DNA of 64,000 nucleotides, taken from positions 1 to 64,000 of the forward strand of contig JAWPGT010000086.1 of the NCBI GenBank assembly GCA_034638255.1, read 5' to 3'. This DNA comes from Coprinus comatus (lineage: Eukaryota > Basidiomycota > Agaricomycetes > Agaricales > Agaricaceae). A model generated the notes under the pieces. It was given only the letters and a program-made list of their open reading frames with translations. It had not been told where the DNA came from and ran no database searches. The stretch's first letter is position 1. Each line of letters starts with the position of its first letter. The position numbers were made by a program, and so were the translations under genes. This document shows, piece after piece, positions 10,704-23,120 of this stretch.

Positions 10704-13543
10704 ATGCAGGAGAATTGACCAGGAGCGGGAAATTGAATATTATAGAATACAAAGATTGACGGTAAGGTTAGCAGGAGAATAGGATCTTCCCAGTCATTTC
10801 AATTCCATCTCGTTCTCATGTTAACGTCAATAGTGGTACGCATGTATTACAGGAATTGGAACTCACTGCTGTAGAATTAACGCTCGATGCCGAAGAAGCT
10901 GCGGTGTTTTCCCCAGCTTTTAATGTCGAGAACTTGCGAGTCTTTAGAGTTCCAGAGCCTACCACATTTGGCAGCTAATAGAATTCAGCCGTCCGTCGTT
11001 TTCCGTCTCTTATATTTCCGTTGTTTTCGTTCGGTTTTCTACTTTTCATCTAACCATTTGGTGCTCATTATATGAGATTATTTTCGAATGCAATATTATG
11101 AATTCCTTTCGTTCGTTCTTCCTGCATCACACTCATAAGATTTGCTCTAGGGTGAACAAAACATTCGTTAAGAGTACTGACTCGTAAAATCACTACAATA
11201 AGATCATTCCTCTCAAGATGCTACAGTCCCCAAGGAATTCGAGAAAGATTAAGGAATCAGGATTCCTAAAATGTATGTGCTTTAATGAATGCTATAGCAA
11301 GCTGGTAGATTAATTGGGAGGGAGAGAATTAAATGATGTAATTATGTAGATATAAAAAAAAACTAAAAACGTTATCATCACAATCGACCAACTACCCGAA
11401 GTGACAAAAGAAACTGTGGAATAAATCAATTCTTCGGCCTCTTATTGTCGTATAAAGGATGAAGAACGCAAAAAAACCGACTCAAGAGTATAAGGTGACT
11501 ACTTTAACCAATTGACTTGAGAATATTCAGTCTACCCGAAATACTCGAGAATGTTCCGAGTCTGTTAGGAATGTACTACATAGTTGCAATAGTCCGGCGG
11601 AGGCACGATCTCCTCTAATATATAGATTTCTTCTTCTTGGCTTAGTGATATTACTTGATGAAGAATATGAAGCACTACGAATTCCGTGTGGTGAATAATA
11701 GAGTTACCCACTCTTACCCAGTGATGAAACGATAGAGGTAAGAATAGATTATGATGGTACCGGGCTAAACGATGTACACCGAAGGGCCAAAACCAACAAA
11801 ACGGGGAGGTACGGCCACTGTGTGAGTCAGACCTCTATTGAAAATCCAGCACAGTAGTGAACATTTCCTTACTTCATAATGTGGCATGAATGATTTTATG
11901 GGCATCCGGAATGTGAGAGAATGGGAGAAAGGAGAACAATAAGATCAGTTCTATTTTTGAGTTAAGGCAGTGTACATGCCCGAGGAAAAGGAAAAGATAA
12001 GTAGTATTACAGTACTAGCCTAAAGCTAGGAAGTCGTTAATCTTACGAGAGTCACGGTTGGGCATTTGGAAGAACGAATTATTAGCATGTTTAGTACTTG
12101 CTTTTTTTCGTTGGTGTTGACATTATGCGCTACTACCAAATGCACTGAGGCAACCTATCCAAATAAATAGATGGAAAGGCCGGAAAAAAATGCAAACCTT
12201 TTGTTTCTCATTGGTACCGGTGTCGTTGTTAGATGTCTTGGTTACTCTAGATAAATTTTCTGAACGAGTTACGAAATACGGAGTCAGTCGGATTCCAAAA
12301 CCAACATTTCCCTTGTGAATGATAAAAATAGAAATCCTCATTTTTACTCAGCACTGAATACGAGAGGTCATGTCTATTCGCTTGATTAACTCCTCGGAGG
12401 ATGTCTTCTGTTCTTTTTTCTCAAAAAAAAAAAAAACTTTACCTTGCCAGAGATCCCAGATCATCCTCAGAATTGCCGTCAATTTACTCTGCTTGTCTTC
12501 GATTTTCTGAGGCCTAGACGAGGCTGAGACGAGCATTTTATGTAGTGAGCTTACTACCAAGTATACATCCCTATCGTTGGGTCTCGAGACATGTTCTCGT
12601 TTGGTCCCAAGAAGAAATTAGAATATTGTAAACACGTACAAGGTTTATGTTCCTCAATAGTAAATACAAATCAGATCATTCTCAATCATACTAGCATTAT
12701 GTAGTAGAGTCTACTATGTATCCAAGACTAAATTTCGAGCGGAATAATTAATTGAGTTAGGAAACATAAAAAAGATCAGAACAGTGGTTATGGAGTTCTA
12801 CAGCGAGCCATTGTATGATCGTTGGAGGATTCCACAAACGCCGAAGACCTTGCGCAGTAAGTTGTTCAGTTCACCAGTCATAGAGAGCTACCGTACCAAG
12901 TATGGCATTCTTGCATCCTTATTCGAAGTTGACGAATTGGCCAAAAAAAGAAGTTGGCTATGTACTTCAAATGATTATGAAAATTATGATATTCCATCAT
13001 TTATAAAATGATGATCTTGAGAGAGAAATACTGCAATAGCCGATTGACTGGTTAAAAAGATCAGTTGACCGTTGATCTCCGTTGTTATTTACAAGGTCAG
13101 ATTACAGACATCAGTGATGTATGTGCTTGAATTCCTCGAGATCTTGAATCTCTGCTAGAAATGGAAGAATCGATAGGTACGGAACAATAGTAGCGTTGAT
13201 TAGAGCGAGAAATAGACAATGATAGTAGCAGTGCATTGGCCGTGGATCAATTGACGCATGATTTTTGTCGCTACTGGAACTACCGGTGATCATGAAGTTG
13301 ATGATGTTGTGATATCCATTTTTGAATACTGAGTAAGACAAAGGTGAAACGGTTGTGTACTACTACGAAAGATATGTACTATAGGCAAAGGATAAGGTTG
13401 TGAGATAGTTGAACAATGATGATATCAAGGAAGCAATGGATGATGTCGAGGATAGACGTAACAGGGGTAGTATGTTTGTTGATGTAGTGATGTCGGAGTT
13501 TGAATGAGGATGAGATTGTTGATTTCATTGTTTGGTTAGGTGG
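10704..13543. other. Gene-poor intergenic region
   Basis: About 2.8 kb with only small open frames. One stretch on the plus strand (10855-10978) follows a TTACAG acceptor-like site and reads ELELTAVELTLDAEEAAVF, then VENLRVFRVPEPTTFGS and a stop. It looks like an orphan last exon, but nothing upstream joins to it. A 75-aa frame at 12784-13011 has no recognisable features. The segment just before the GATA gene may contain its promoter or a 5' exon. Confidence 0.45.
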
Positions 13544-14598
13544 ATGATGGGGTCTTTAATACGCAGTTCAGACGAGCACATTGATCCTGCTCTACGCAGT
13601 GACGATATGTCTCTCAATCTTCGTTCAAAGACGCCAGACGACAGGCAACGACGTTCTCCTCATCTCTATCATCCTCCCCCTCCTCCCCAGTCCTACCACC
13701 ACCATATCCAGCACCCAACCTACATGCCCTACCCACACTTTGACCACCACCGCTACGAACACGACCCCCACCACTCTCCCTACCACCCTCCTCCCCCTCC
13801 TCCTCACCAGTTCTCCATTCCTACCAACCAGCCTCACCCCCAGCACCGCGACCCGTATCATCCGTATCCTGTACCTGGTTCTGCGCCTGTTAACATTGTC
13901 CACACAGACGACGCTGCAACCAAGCTTTCTGACCGTGTGCGCAGGCGCTGCTTCAACTGCTGCACCACGGATACGTCTACGTGGCGCAGGTCCAATCTGT
14001 CTCCAGGAAAAGTGGTACGTTTAATCGTTGCGGTCTTGTTCTTTGACTGACGCCGATACAGCTTTGCAACAAATGCGGACTGTTTGAACGTACTCACTCG
14101 CGGCCAAGGCCAGAGCAGTTCCCACATAAGCGTGGGCCTCTTGCGTCGTCTACGCTCAGAGCTCGGACTCCGCCCAGTGCACAGTTGCCTCCAATCTCTC
14201 CGCCTGCCCCAAACACGTACTACATCCACCACCCACACCAACAGGCCCTTCAACAGGATGCCAGGCGCGAGGCAACTAACACTCCGCCCCAATCGTATGC
14301 CCCAGCCCCTCCCAACGGCAACTCTCAGCCAAGCAACCCGAGCCTTCCCGCGCTCCAGTCCTGGTCCAACACCCCCGTTGGTCCTCCCTCAACTGCCGGC
14401 ACTGACTCGGTCAACTCGGGTTCTCCCCATATGCCCCCTCCTCGCAAGGCAACCAGTGCTGACAATTCTCAGTCTCAAAGCAGGCAGGCTTCTGCTTCTC
14501 CCCATCTCAGGGCTCAGAACGATTCCAATGCGCGTGAACAGCAACAACAGGCTCAACAGCAGACCGCTGCTCAGGAGGGTGGTGAAAACGTTGGTTGA
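13544..14598 (+). CDS. GATA-type zinc finger transcription factor
   Basis: Two exons, 13544-14014 and 14062-14598, join in frame to 335 aa. The finger reads CFNC, then TSTWRRSNLSPGKV, then LCNKCGLFERTHSRPRPEQF, so it is C-x2-C-x19-C-x2-C. The intron falls inside the finger loop after Val. The usual loop is 17-18 residues; this one is longer, as in some fungal subfamilies. The flanks are low complexity: a His/Pro/Tyr-rich N-terminal half (residues of about 40-115) and a Pro/Ser/Gln-rich C-terminal half ending in a Gln-rich stretch. A nuclear DNA-binding regulator of GATA sites is expected; its targets cannot be read from the sequence. The start is the first ATG after an acceptor-like TTAG, so an upstream exon is possible. 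It stands alone between long intergenic regions. Confidence 0.85.
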
Positions 14599-14730
14599 TA
14601 GAGAATTTATTACTGTGTATACCTTGTATCTATCTATTCTGTCCTCTCTATTCCTTTGCTCGAAATTGTTGGTTTAATGTAAATTTCTGATCATCGATCA
14701 CCCTTGATCGATCCCATCACATAATCACTG

Positions 14731-15138
14731 ATGACACATCACCGCCCCACTTCCGCCGAACTGATCCCATACACAGCAAGGGACGATGTGATGGAACATC
14801 TGATCCCTTCCAAACCGGATCCTTGGTCATTCGGCACCACAAATCTTCCTAACGACCCACTCAACCTCCCCCCCTCAATCCCCAACCTTCCTCTGCCGCG
14901 GGAATCCTCTTCACCATCCCCGGACTTACCCGTACTACCTACTTCGAGGGAGAACTTGCGGATCGTATCCTTCTCATTCAACTGTAATATTAACCTCCAA
15001 CACGTATCCATCAAGGGGTCTTTTTTACTTATCCTTAATATAGCTCCAATGGATCATAAGGTCTTGTCGGATACTTCTTCCTTCCTCTTCGCTACTTCTA
15101 ACCCTCCTTCAAGTTTCCCCATTTATACTCAAGTGTAA
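14731..15138 (+). CDS. Possible small protein or 3' UTR frame downstream of GATA gene
   Basis: A 135-codon frame starting 133 nt after the GATA stop. Its first 80 residues are Pro/Ser-rich and plausible as protein. From about 14968 it runs into an intron-like stretch (GTATCC to AATATAG). Splicing there changes the frame and ends further on. I do not recognise it; it may be part of the long 3' untranslated region of the GATA gene. Confidence 0.25.
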   Translation: MTHHRPTSAELIPYTARDDVMEHLIPSKPDPWSFGTTNLPNDPLNLPPSIPNLPLPRESSSPSPDLPVLPTSRENLRIVSFSFNCNINLQHVSIKGSFLLILNIAPMDHKVLSDTSSFLFATSNPPSSFPIYTQV

Positions 15139-18100
15139 TAGATGTTTATTATATTTTATCTTAAATGGTTCTTAAGCTATGGTATGATCAATCAACCCGG
15201 CCAGAGAAGTATTCCTGCAATCTGTAAATCCGTGGGATATGCGTTTCACCCGGAGGATTGTAGTCTATCTTAATTACCATTACCTCTCATGTCCAGCATC
15301 TACACTACTTACGTTTCGCTGTGGCCTACCGGACTTTTCGTTCACTCTTTCTCCGAGTCTCGACTCGAGGAGAGGAGAGGGTTCTGTAACTTCTTACTTC
15401 TTACACTACGCGCCAAACGGATTACAAAGTTCATACACCAGCCTTAAGGGCTTCCATTTTGCTCAATGGGTCGATTACAAGTCCCCCCAAAAGTTATTTA
15501 GGTCCGAATCGGAGTTTATACGTATATCTAAACTTGTGTACACCTAAAGACCATATGCTAGCCAAATATCCAAATATTATCCCATTGGCATGGCGTTTAT
15601 GTGTTTATTTTTAATTTTCGAACCTTGTTCAAGCTTTAACCCGGGGCAGCCTGTGATTTGTGAGGTCGCGGAATACGGTGTGAGTGAGAATATTTTATGA
15701 TACTAGGTTTACATTACGTGTATACAATGTACACTACCTCTTGTGTTGCAAGTACAAGTTTCAAGTTAACTCGGTACAACAGAAACAACAAAGCACAAAT
15801 TGAGATAAATAGGATACCATTCACGTCAATTGCAATCACTTATCATTGTTCTTTACAATACAAATCTGTGCCTTATAATATCATGAATCCTGATTTCAAC
15901 AACCTGATCGTCAAAAAGAAAACCTGGATCAATAAAATGATTCGCGAACAATGTCCAAAACATCATAGCACTTGCTGAACTGATTACTCGAGTCTCTCTC
16001 TCCAGATGCCTGTCCTTTTTTCGGACGTTCCAATTTTTTTTCTTCGGAGGAAATTCCTTCTTATGTACATGAACATAAACATGAAATGAAATAATGCCGG
16101 TAGCTCTCACGATGATAAACAATCTAAACACTCAGAACGGTGTATGCACATGGTACAACTTGAACTTTACTTACGCACCGCTTTAATTTTAATTTCATGA
16201 GCTTTTTAAAACGTTACACGGGTTTCCACTTTTTCGTCCTATTTTTAAAACTTTGATTTCAATTAACAAGTACTACGGCGGTGATGCATCATCATGATTT
16301 GTTGAACAAGTTTACGAATAAGTAATAAATAGACAATTTTCCAACATAATTTATGATCCATGATCCATGATGGAACTGATGGAACTGATGTCAATAACAC
16401 TTGGTGATCCCGATGTCGTAGGAGTATGATGGGATTTTATGTTTATAAAGAGGCATCCCGCAAGAGCGTTAAAAGCGTTGATGGTCTTGATCATTGATCA
16501 AGGCATCACCATGATGCGTGATGTGATGAACTGATTTCGGATGTTGGTGTGTGAAGTAAATGTGCTTACTTGCGATGGAAGGCTGAGTTAGAATGATGTG
16601 GTATCATTCTTTGGACTTTCACACTCCAAAAGGTTAGTGGTAGAAAGTTGAATGTTGAATGTTACCTTTGGCCTTGGCGACGAAAGGGCTGTGTTTTCAT
16701 AAAAGATATAAAAATAGTAATGCTGTTGACAAATGATTAGGGGGCAGTTCGGATGATGATGTACTAAATACTAGGATAATGGCCCTATCATCATTGATCA
16801 TACTCATTACCGATGTTCGTTGACCTCGTACTGCTCGTTGATCATGATGACGTTGATCTACAAAAGTAGTTCAGACAGGTTTACCCCCTAACCGGCCAAT
16901 TCTGATATGAACACTGAGGACTATGGTAAATCACTCATGATAACAAAAAAAAAACAAGATTGTACAAGATTTAACTTGTCTCCGAAGTGATAATAGCTAC
17001 TATCTACATACAGGACATCGTAGTAAGTAGCCGGTGATGGATAATATTAATGGTTGATGCAATGATGTAGATGAGGCCGGGGCTTTGAAACAATGAACAT
17101 CGTAGGTCCGAGTCGAGGTTATCACTTCCTTATTCACTCAATGTTTAACAGTATTCATATTCATTGGGGTATCATCATCTACATCATATCACACTGATCA
17201 CAGTAACTCAAGTACCTGATCCTGAGGCCTTGATGCGTGATTTTGATTTTTGATTTTTTGATTTTTATATTGAAATGATTAATGATTAATGATTTGCATT
17301 CGAGTTTGACGGTATAATAACGTAGTTGCATCTTTACAAAGGACTTTCGCGAGAATCGAGATGGGATCATTGATCATCGTCATCGACATCATCAACATCA
17401 CTTTAATATGCAATACAGAATAATAGTAAATTAAAACCAATCATTCGTCAAGACTGAATGTACCAATGAGATTTATAGCTTGGCCTCCGATCTGCAGGCG
17501 GCCACTGATTGTAGGAAATCAAAACTACTACTACTTTTGTTCATTACCGATTGCTCGGAGGAAGCGAGTGAGGTACACAAGTAGTACATTTTGGTTCGCT
17601 ACGCTTATCGGCATATGTATGTACACTGTATGTATTATGGGTACGGGTAGTATGAGAGATTCAGAATGAATGATTCTTTCGAGAGAAGCTGGTTAGCGAA
17701 ATCTCTGGGCTAGCTCTTGAACGTTCGATGTTCTTGAGAACAACCCATCATCATTGTTCAATCAAGAGATCGGTAATCAGTTGCATTTATCGATAAATCT
17801 GTGATGATTGGCAAGTGAGTTATGATCGCAAAAGAACTTTTTTTCAACCAAGACCTAGAGTGTTTTATGATCATTTTCATTGTATTTTGTCGAACAAAGC
17901 TACTACACACATGCCGTGGTGTGCATTGGATTTCAAATACACTTCCACGTTAAATCCTTGTTATGAAGGATCTAACGTTATGAGGTATTGAACCCGCTGT
18001 ATTTGCTTCATCTTTTTGTAAATTCTAACACTACCATTCCCTCCAGTAAATGGACCAAAATTTTGTCGTCGTATAACTCTGTACAGTCTAATGGTGTTTT

Positions 18101-19814
18101 GCAGTACCACCTTAGACAAAATGAATGGTTGATTAATCATGCGTGCTCTCGAATATCCACTATCCAGTTATTCTGCTATTATACTAGAATCATCAATTTT
18201 GTGATTATTTGCGGGAAAGATATACAGGTTGTAGATTGCGTTTTAAACTCACTTGGTCCGTGGTTAACCCGCCTCAGCCCGGTGCACTGGCTAACATGAA
18301 ACATTCGTTGACTCGTTCGGAAGTTTTGGATACTTTCATTTGCTTGAAACTTAACTTTGCACGCTTTACTCTAGTAATAACTATGGCTACGTACGAAGAT
18401 TCTCATTCTTTGTACGTACATAGTCATAGTATTAACTTTCTGACACGTCTTGCCAATTTAGCTCAATCATCAATCATCATGCATCATTTGTGAACATCGA
18501 AATGAAAGCACTTACTCCAATAATAATATATAAATAAGTCAATGACGACCAATGCTGTAATATGGAAGTAGTGATGCAACTATTCACACACTCCCCTTCT
18601 TATAAGCTGTCCGTCAAGCTCTAAGTACGTATACAATACATCATCAAGCATCGTGTAATCATAAATCACGATTGGCGGTGCAATACAGTTCAAAGAGTTG
18701 TTGATGAGTTGGATAAGCAAGCTTGAAATAAGCCAATTCTATACATGGGTAGAAGTCATTCTACCAGGATCACCGAATCCATCGCCGAATGTGTGATCTG
18801 TGGAGTTACTAAATGATTAATGATGTGGGTTAACCTGAGTAAGAGTAGAAAGTTACAGAAATGGATTTATGGCTGTAGCATCAATTCATCTGAGAATGAG
18901 CGCCCGCTGTTCCAACTCTTCCATTTTCACAGTCCTTACTGTTGGTAATGATTTCGAATAATGGCTCATTTCAACGTACTACTTGATGATTAGCCGAAGA
19001 CAGCGAGAACTTGTGGCGGAATCGGTGAAGGAACTAAACTAGTACATAAACTAGTAGTAGAATTATCTTATAAGGCGTCTCGAGAGTCTAGATAGCCCTC
19101 AGTGTCAACGTTAACGCTGGTGGATACTTCAGAGTCATTTTTGGTAATATCTATGGGGTACAACTTCACAGGTGTCTAAAAACACTAAGCGTTAAATATA
19201 TCCGGAAGGCAGCAAGGAGGCAGAAGAGAGATATGGAAATGATGTGAAGCCCTGGTCGAGAGGTTCCAACGGTGTTGTAAGTAAATTAAAATGTAGGATT
19301 GACGGATAGCGGCTCAATCAAGGTTAATGTTAATTGATAGTGTCGTATTTTCGAATACATCACGTTCAAGGCGTTAATTGCTAACGTTTCTTTCAAATGC
19401 CCACCATCAGTCAAGAGCAGCGACTGAAGTCTCTCTCTCACGAGAGGTGCACTCTGTTTTCCACTCCTAAGTTGTGAAAGTGGCACCAAAGTGATACTCA
19501 CTCTCTTCGCCCGTCATACCATATCCGCCTGAAGAACAAACCCGGTTTGTATAACCGATGAAAAAATATAGGTTGCCTATGCTGACAAGTGGAAGATATA
19601 ATGATGGACATGTGATATGCATTGGCCGACGTTGTTTGAAAGGTTTTGAGGGGGAATTGCATGCGAGGAGGTTGGGGTGGATTTGTTGCCGGAAGAATTT
19701 GGCATGTTTTTCAGGGCATGTGATTTCCGCCAATGAGTTCGCCCGGCGTGGTGCATTATAAACCCCATAGCGCTTATTCGCCGTCTCCTACCCACAATCT
19801 CCACACCTACCGCC
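15139..19814. other. Long gene-free region upstream of thiolase
   Basis: About 4.7 kb without a convincing gene on either strand. Open frames are all under about 105 codons and lack any recognisable motif. The part from 16300 to 17400 is rich in ATGATCATTGATCATG-like words (TGATCA palindromes) without a regular period. No tRNA was recognised. Confidence 0.55.
19757..19762 (+). promoter_or_regulatory. TATA-like box of thiolase gene
   Basis: TATAAA lies 53 nt before the start codon, followed by a pyrimidine-rich leader (CCGTCTCCTACCCACAATCTCC) typical of strongly expressed fungal genes. Position and context only; no other evidence. Confidence 0.45.
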
Positions 19815-21085
19815 ATGTCCAAGTCTGCAAACTACCAGCGCATTCTCGAAAAGCACGACGACGACGTTGTTATCGTCTCCGCCATCCGCTCTGCCATCAC
19901 CAAGGGCAAGAAGGGTGGTTTCAAGGATACCAAGGCCGACTTTCTCCTTTCCAATGTCCTCCGTAACGTCTACGAGCGTGTCAACTTAGACCCCAAGCTC
20001 ATCGAGGACATCGCTGTCGGCAACGTCCTCCCTCCCGGTGGCGGTGCTTCTCAGGCTCGTATGGCCGCTCTCCATGCGGGCATTCCCAACACTACCTCGC
20101 TCAACACCGTCAACCGCCAATGCTCATCTGGTCTTACTGCAATCACACAGATCGCAAATGCTATCAAAGTTGGCCAGATTGACATCGGCATTGGTATGTG
20201 ATATTCATACATGAGATGATGTTTCAAATGCTTACCTTGATTTTCTTAGGTGCTGGTGTTGAGTCCATGACCAACGGTTATGGCTCTGGTGCTGCTCCTG
20301 TCGTCTCTGACGAGGTTCTTGACAACCAGGAGTCTGAGGACTGCCTTATTCCTATGGGTATCACCTCCGAAAACGTCGCCAAAGACTTCAATATCACTCG
20401 TGCTGTCCAGGACGCATTCGCTGCCAAGTCCTTCCAAAAGGCTGCTGCTGCCAACAAGGCCGGCAAATTCAAGGACGAGATCGTTCCTATCAAGACAAGG
20501 ATCATTGATCCAAAGACAGAGAAGGAGGTTGAGATCATTGTGGACTCTGATGACGGTATCCGCGATGGCGTAACTGCCGAAAGTCTTGCCAAACTCAAGC
20601 CAGCTTTCTCCAAGAATGGTACAACCCATGCTGGTAATGCCTCCCAGGTTTCTGATGGTGCTGCTGCCGTCCTCCTCACACGTCGTTCCGTCGCCAAGAA
20701 GCTCGGTCTCCCTATTGTTGGCAAGTTCGTCAACTCTGCCACTATTGGTGTTCCCCCACGTATCATGGGCGTTGGCCCAGCTTTCGCTATCCCCAAGGTT
20801 CTCAAGCTTGTTGGCCTCACAACGGATGATATCGATTTCTATGAGATCAACGAAGCTTTCGCCAGCCAGTCTGTCATGTCTATCGAGCACCTCAAACTTC
20901 CTTACGAAAAGGTCAACATTAACGGTGGTGCTATTGCCATCGGACATCCTCTCGGATGCACTGGCGCTCGCCAAGTTGCTACCGGTCTTAACATTGCCAA
21001 GCAGACAGGTGGACGTGTATTCGCTACATCAATGTGCATTGGTTCTGGTATGGGTATGGCCGCTGTCTTCGTTAGTGAGCACTAG
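19815..21085 (+). CDS. 3-ketoacyl-CoA thiolase (acetyl-CoA C-acyltransferase)
   Basis: Catalyses the last step of fatty-acid beta-oxidation, releasing acetyl-CoA. Exons 19815-20193 and 20250-21085 (56-nt intron) give 404 aa, the usual family length. Nucleophilic cysteine is in NRQCSSG (about residue 101); the other catalytic motifs are EINEAFA, GHPLGCTGAR and CIGSGMG near the C terminus. The LIPMGIT-ENVA segment and the GVPPRIMGVGP segment match the fungal POT1/ACAA1 branch rather than acetoacetyl-CoA thiolases. The N terminus (MSKSANYQRILEKHDDD) contains no good PTS2 signal and the C terminus (SEH) is not a standard PTS1, so the compartment is uncertain. Codon use is C-rich at third positions, unlike most of the window, suggesting high expression. 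Confidence 0.95.
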
Positions 21086-21590
21086 ATGGAGGAGAATATC
21101 TATGGATCGGATTTTGTAGTATTTAATGTTTTAGTCTCATTTCACGCTATCGTCATTATATGTATAGAACGATTGTCTCACAAGTCCAATAGCATTCATT
21201 ACCTGCATTCAATATCAACCTCCTTTTCCTACTTAGTATTATGGTCACTCATTCATGCGTCTGCTGGTAACAACTAGTAACATCTCTTCAATCTTCACAG
21301 TCCGCCGATTCTATTATACCATGGCCGATGCTGTTTTCCAACTTTCCTCGATAGACCCCGAACTTATCCAATACTATATCATTTCAGGGTCTGACGCGAT
21401 CATGACAGCATCGTCCATTTCTGTTAATTCTATAATCTTGAACCAAAACTCACACTGTTACGAACATCTGATCTCCATTCTCCATTCTCGACTTCCCTGG
21501 CCGTCGTATAAAAGTCTACAATACTCTTGAGATGATTTAGCTATCTCCCCTCGCAACGATCTCTTCTCTCCTCTCTCTCTCTAACTATCC
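21086..21590 (+). other. Intergenic between thiolase and F-box gene
   Basis: Holds the thiolase 3' flank and the promoter of the next gene, with a CT-rich leader (21545-21585). A 69-codon frame from the ATG at 21321 is probably upstream-leader sequence; it has no recognisable motif. Confidence 0.45.
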
Positions 21591-23120
21591 ATGTCAAGAG
21601 CAAATCCACAGGAATTATCTGCTATCCAAGCCACCGTGCTTGCATTGGAGAGGCAAATTCACGATCTCCAAGACCAAAAGACCCAGTTCTTGCAGCGCCT
21701 TAATAACCTCCAATCTCTGACTACCATCTTCCCACCCGAAATACTCTCTGCAGTCTTCTGCTACGCATGCGATGGAAACGCATCCGAGGGGAGCGTTCTG
21801 CCAATCAAACTCGGTGCCATATGCTCCGAATGGCGCCACGTTGCATGGACCACACCTCAACTCTGGACACACTTTGAACTTTGTCTAGCCAATATCACCC
21901 CTTCTGCATATAGCACCCTTCTACAGCTCTACCTCCGAAACGCCGGTGACCTTTCCCTATCCATCAACCTCAATTTCGAGTTTAAACATGTTCCATGCGC
22001 TGATTCGAAAAAGATACTAGAGATGATTTTCACGGATTGCGCGGCGAAGTTGGGCTCTTTCCAATGCGAATTTCTAACTCGAAATTGGTGGCATTGCATT
22101 GAGCCATATGCGCAGCGGATCGAATTTCCGCGACTCAGGAACGTAAACCTGTCATGGTATGGTTTTCTATCGCCTTCCTCGGATCCGGGAACTGCAATCT
22201 TCCGAAGCCCACTCTTAAACCGAGTTCAATTATGGGGGACCAGTAGTACTGATTTACCAGGACGTTTTGCGTGGTCGCAAGTTACATCCTTGGTAGTATC
22301 AGGTTTTTGCGTTGAACATACTTTGGACCTTTTATCCCAATGTCCTCATTTGGTCAACCTCGAATTCCGCGGTAAACATGTTTCTACTACGACAACTGCT
22401 CCTTCTCTGGCACAGAGGGTAATTATCGTTATGAAGTATCTTCAGGTGCTTTCATGGAGCGGATGTTCTTTGGATAACGATGAAACTTTCCTTACAACTG
22501 TTCGCCTTCCTGCTCTTCGCGAATTACATTGGCAAGAAGCATTGCCTGTCCGTCATCAACATATCATTATTCCATTTCTTGAAAATAGTCCTCAACTTAG
22601 AAAACTATATCTATCCACTCTACCATCAATCCCTGATCTTCCATTGCTTTGGCAAGTTCTGTCGAAGGTGGAAGAATTGACTGTGGGGAACCTCGCTGTA
22701 GATGAAGCAGTTAAACTCTTACATTCACTCATCTTACGTCCCAATCCAAATGGATCCAATTCCGACGAATTCAATTCCAAATGCTTAGCGAATCTGGGTT
22801 CTTTACAAATCAGGTGCTATGGTGTAATGGTACCCGCTTTTCAGCCTGCGATTCTCGAGTTTTTGACGTCAAGATGCAAGCCTTTGCATTTCAATCATCA
22901 GAACCATGATCTTGTTCCGCTAAGTTCGACCACTCAAGGTCGTTGGAATTGGCGAAAGAATTCGGTTTTGGAAGATTTCCGTTTGAGTCTGTTGGGGGTG
23001 TTTATGGGATGGGAAAACGATTTAGTTGAATTGTCAAAGGATTTGAGACGAGAGGGGATACGCTTGGAGATAATAGAAAATGGAAGAATGGTTCCTTGGA
23101 TGTTGAATGAAACCTTATAG
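21591..23120 (+). CDS. F-box-like domain protein
   Basis: A single exon of 509 aa. Residues of about 10-45 form a coiled coil (VLALERQIHDLQDQKTQFLQ). It is followed at once by an F-box-like segment, FPPEILSAVFCYAC, with ICSEWRHVAWTTPQLWTHFE. This coiled-coil/F-box-like order is very common in large basidiomycete families. The rest has irregular leucine-rich repeats (LVNLEFRGK, LRELHWQEAL, LRKLYLSTLPSIPDL). Such proteins are presumed to link SCF ubiquitin ligases to targets, though most are untested. The start follows a CT-rich leader and gives a Met-Ser N terminus. It is intact and has no introns, unlike the two F-box genes to its right. Confidence 0.88.
   Translation: MSRANPQELSAIQATVLALERQIHDLQDQKTQFLQRLNNLQSLTTIFPPEILSAVFCYACDGNASEGSVLPIKLGAICSEWRHVAWTTPQLWTHFELCLANITPSAYSTLLQLYLRNAGDLSLSINLNFEFKHVPCADSKKILEMIFTDCAAKLGSFQCEFLTRNWWHCIEPYAQRIEFPRLRNVNLSWYGFLSPSSDPGTAIFRSPLLNRVQLWGTSSTDLPGRFAWSQVTSLVVSGFCVEHTLDLLSQCPHLVNLEFRGKHVSTTTTAPSLAQRVIIVMKYLQVLSWSGCSLDNDETFLTTVRLPALRELHWQEALPVRHQHIIIPFLENSPQLRKLYLSTLPSIPDLPLLWQVLSKVEELTVGNLAVDEAVKLLHSLILRPNPNGSNSDEFNSKCLANLGSLQIRCYGVMVPAFQPAILEFLTSRCKPLHFNHQNHDLVPLSSTTQGRWNWRKNSVLEDFRLSLLGVFMGWENDLVELSKDLRREGIRLEIIENGRMVPWMLNETL

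Noticed and set aside
13581..14292. Alternative long frames on both strands over the GATA gene
   Set aside because: The zinc finger and its intron define the true frame; the others are Pro/His codon shadows.
15697..18493. Several 90-100 codon frames in the region upstream of the thiolase
   Set aside because: No motifs, atypical composition, no splice context, mutually overlapping; expected by chance in AT-rich DNA.
20246..20974. Minus-strand 242-codon frame antisense to the thiolase
   Set aside because: Antisense shadow of a strongly biased coding exon; the sense strand encodes a complete conserved enzyme.
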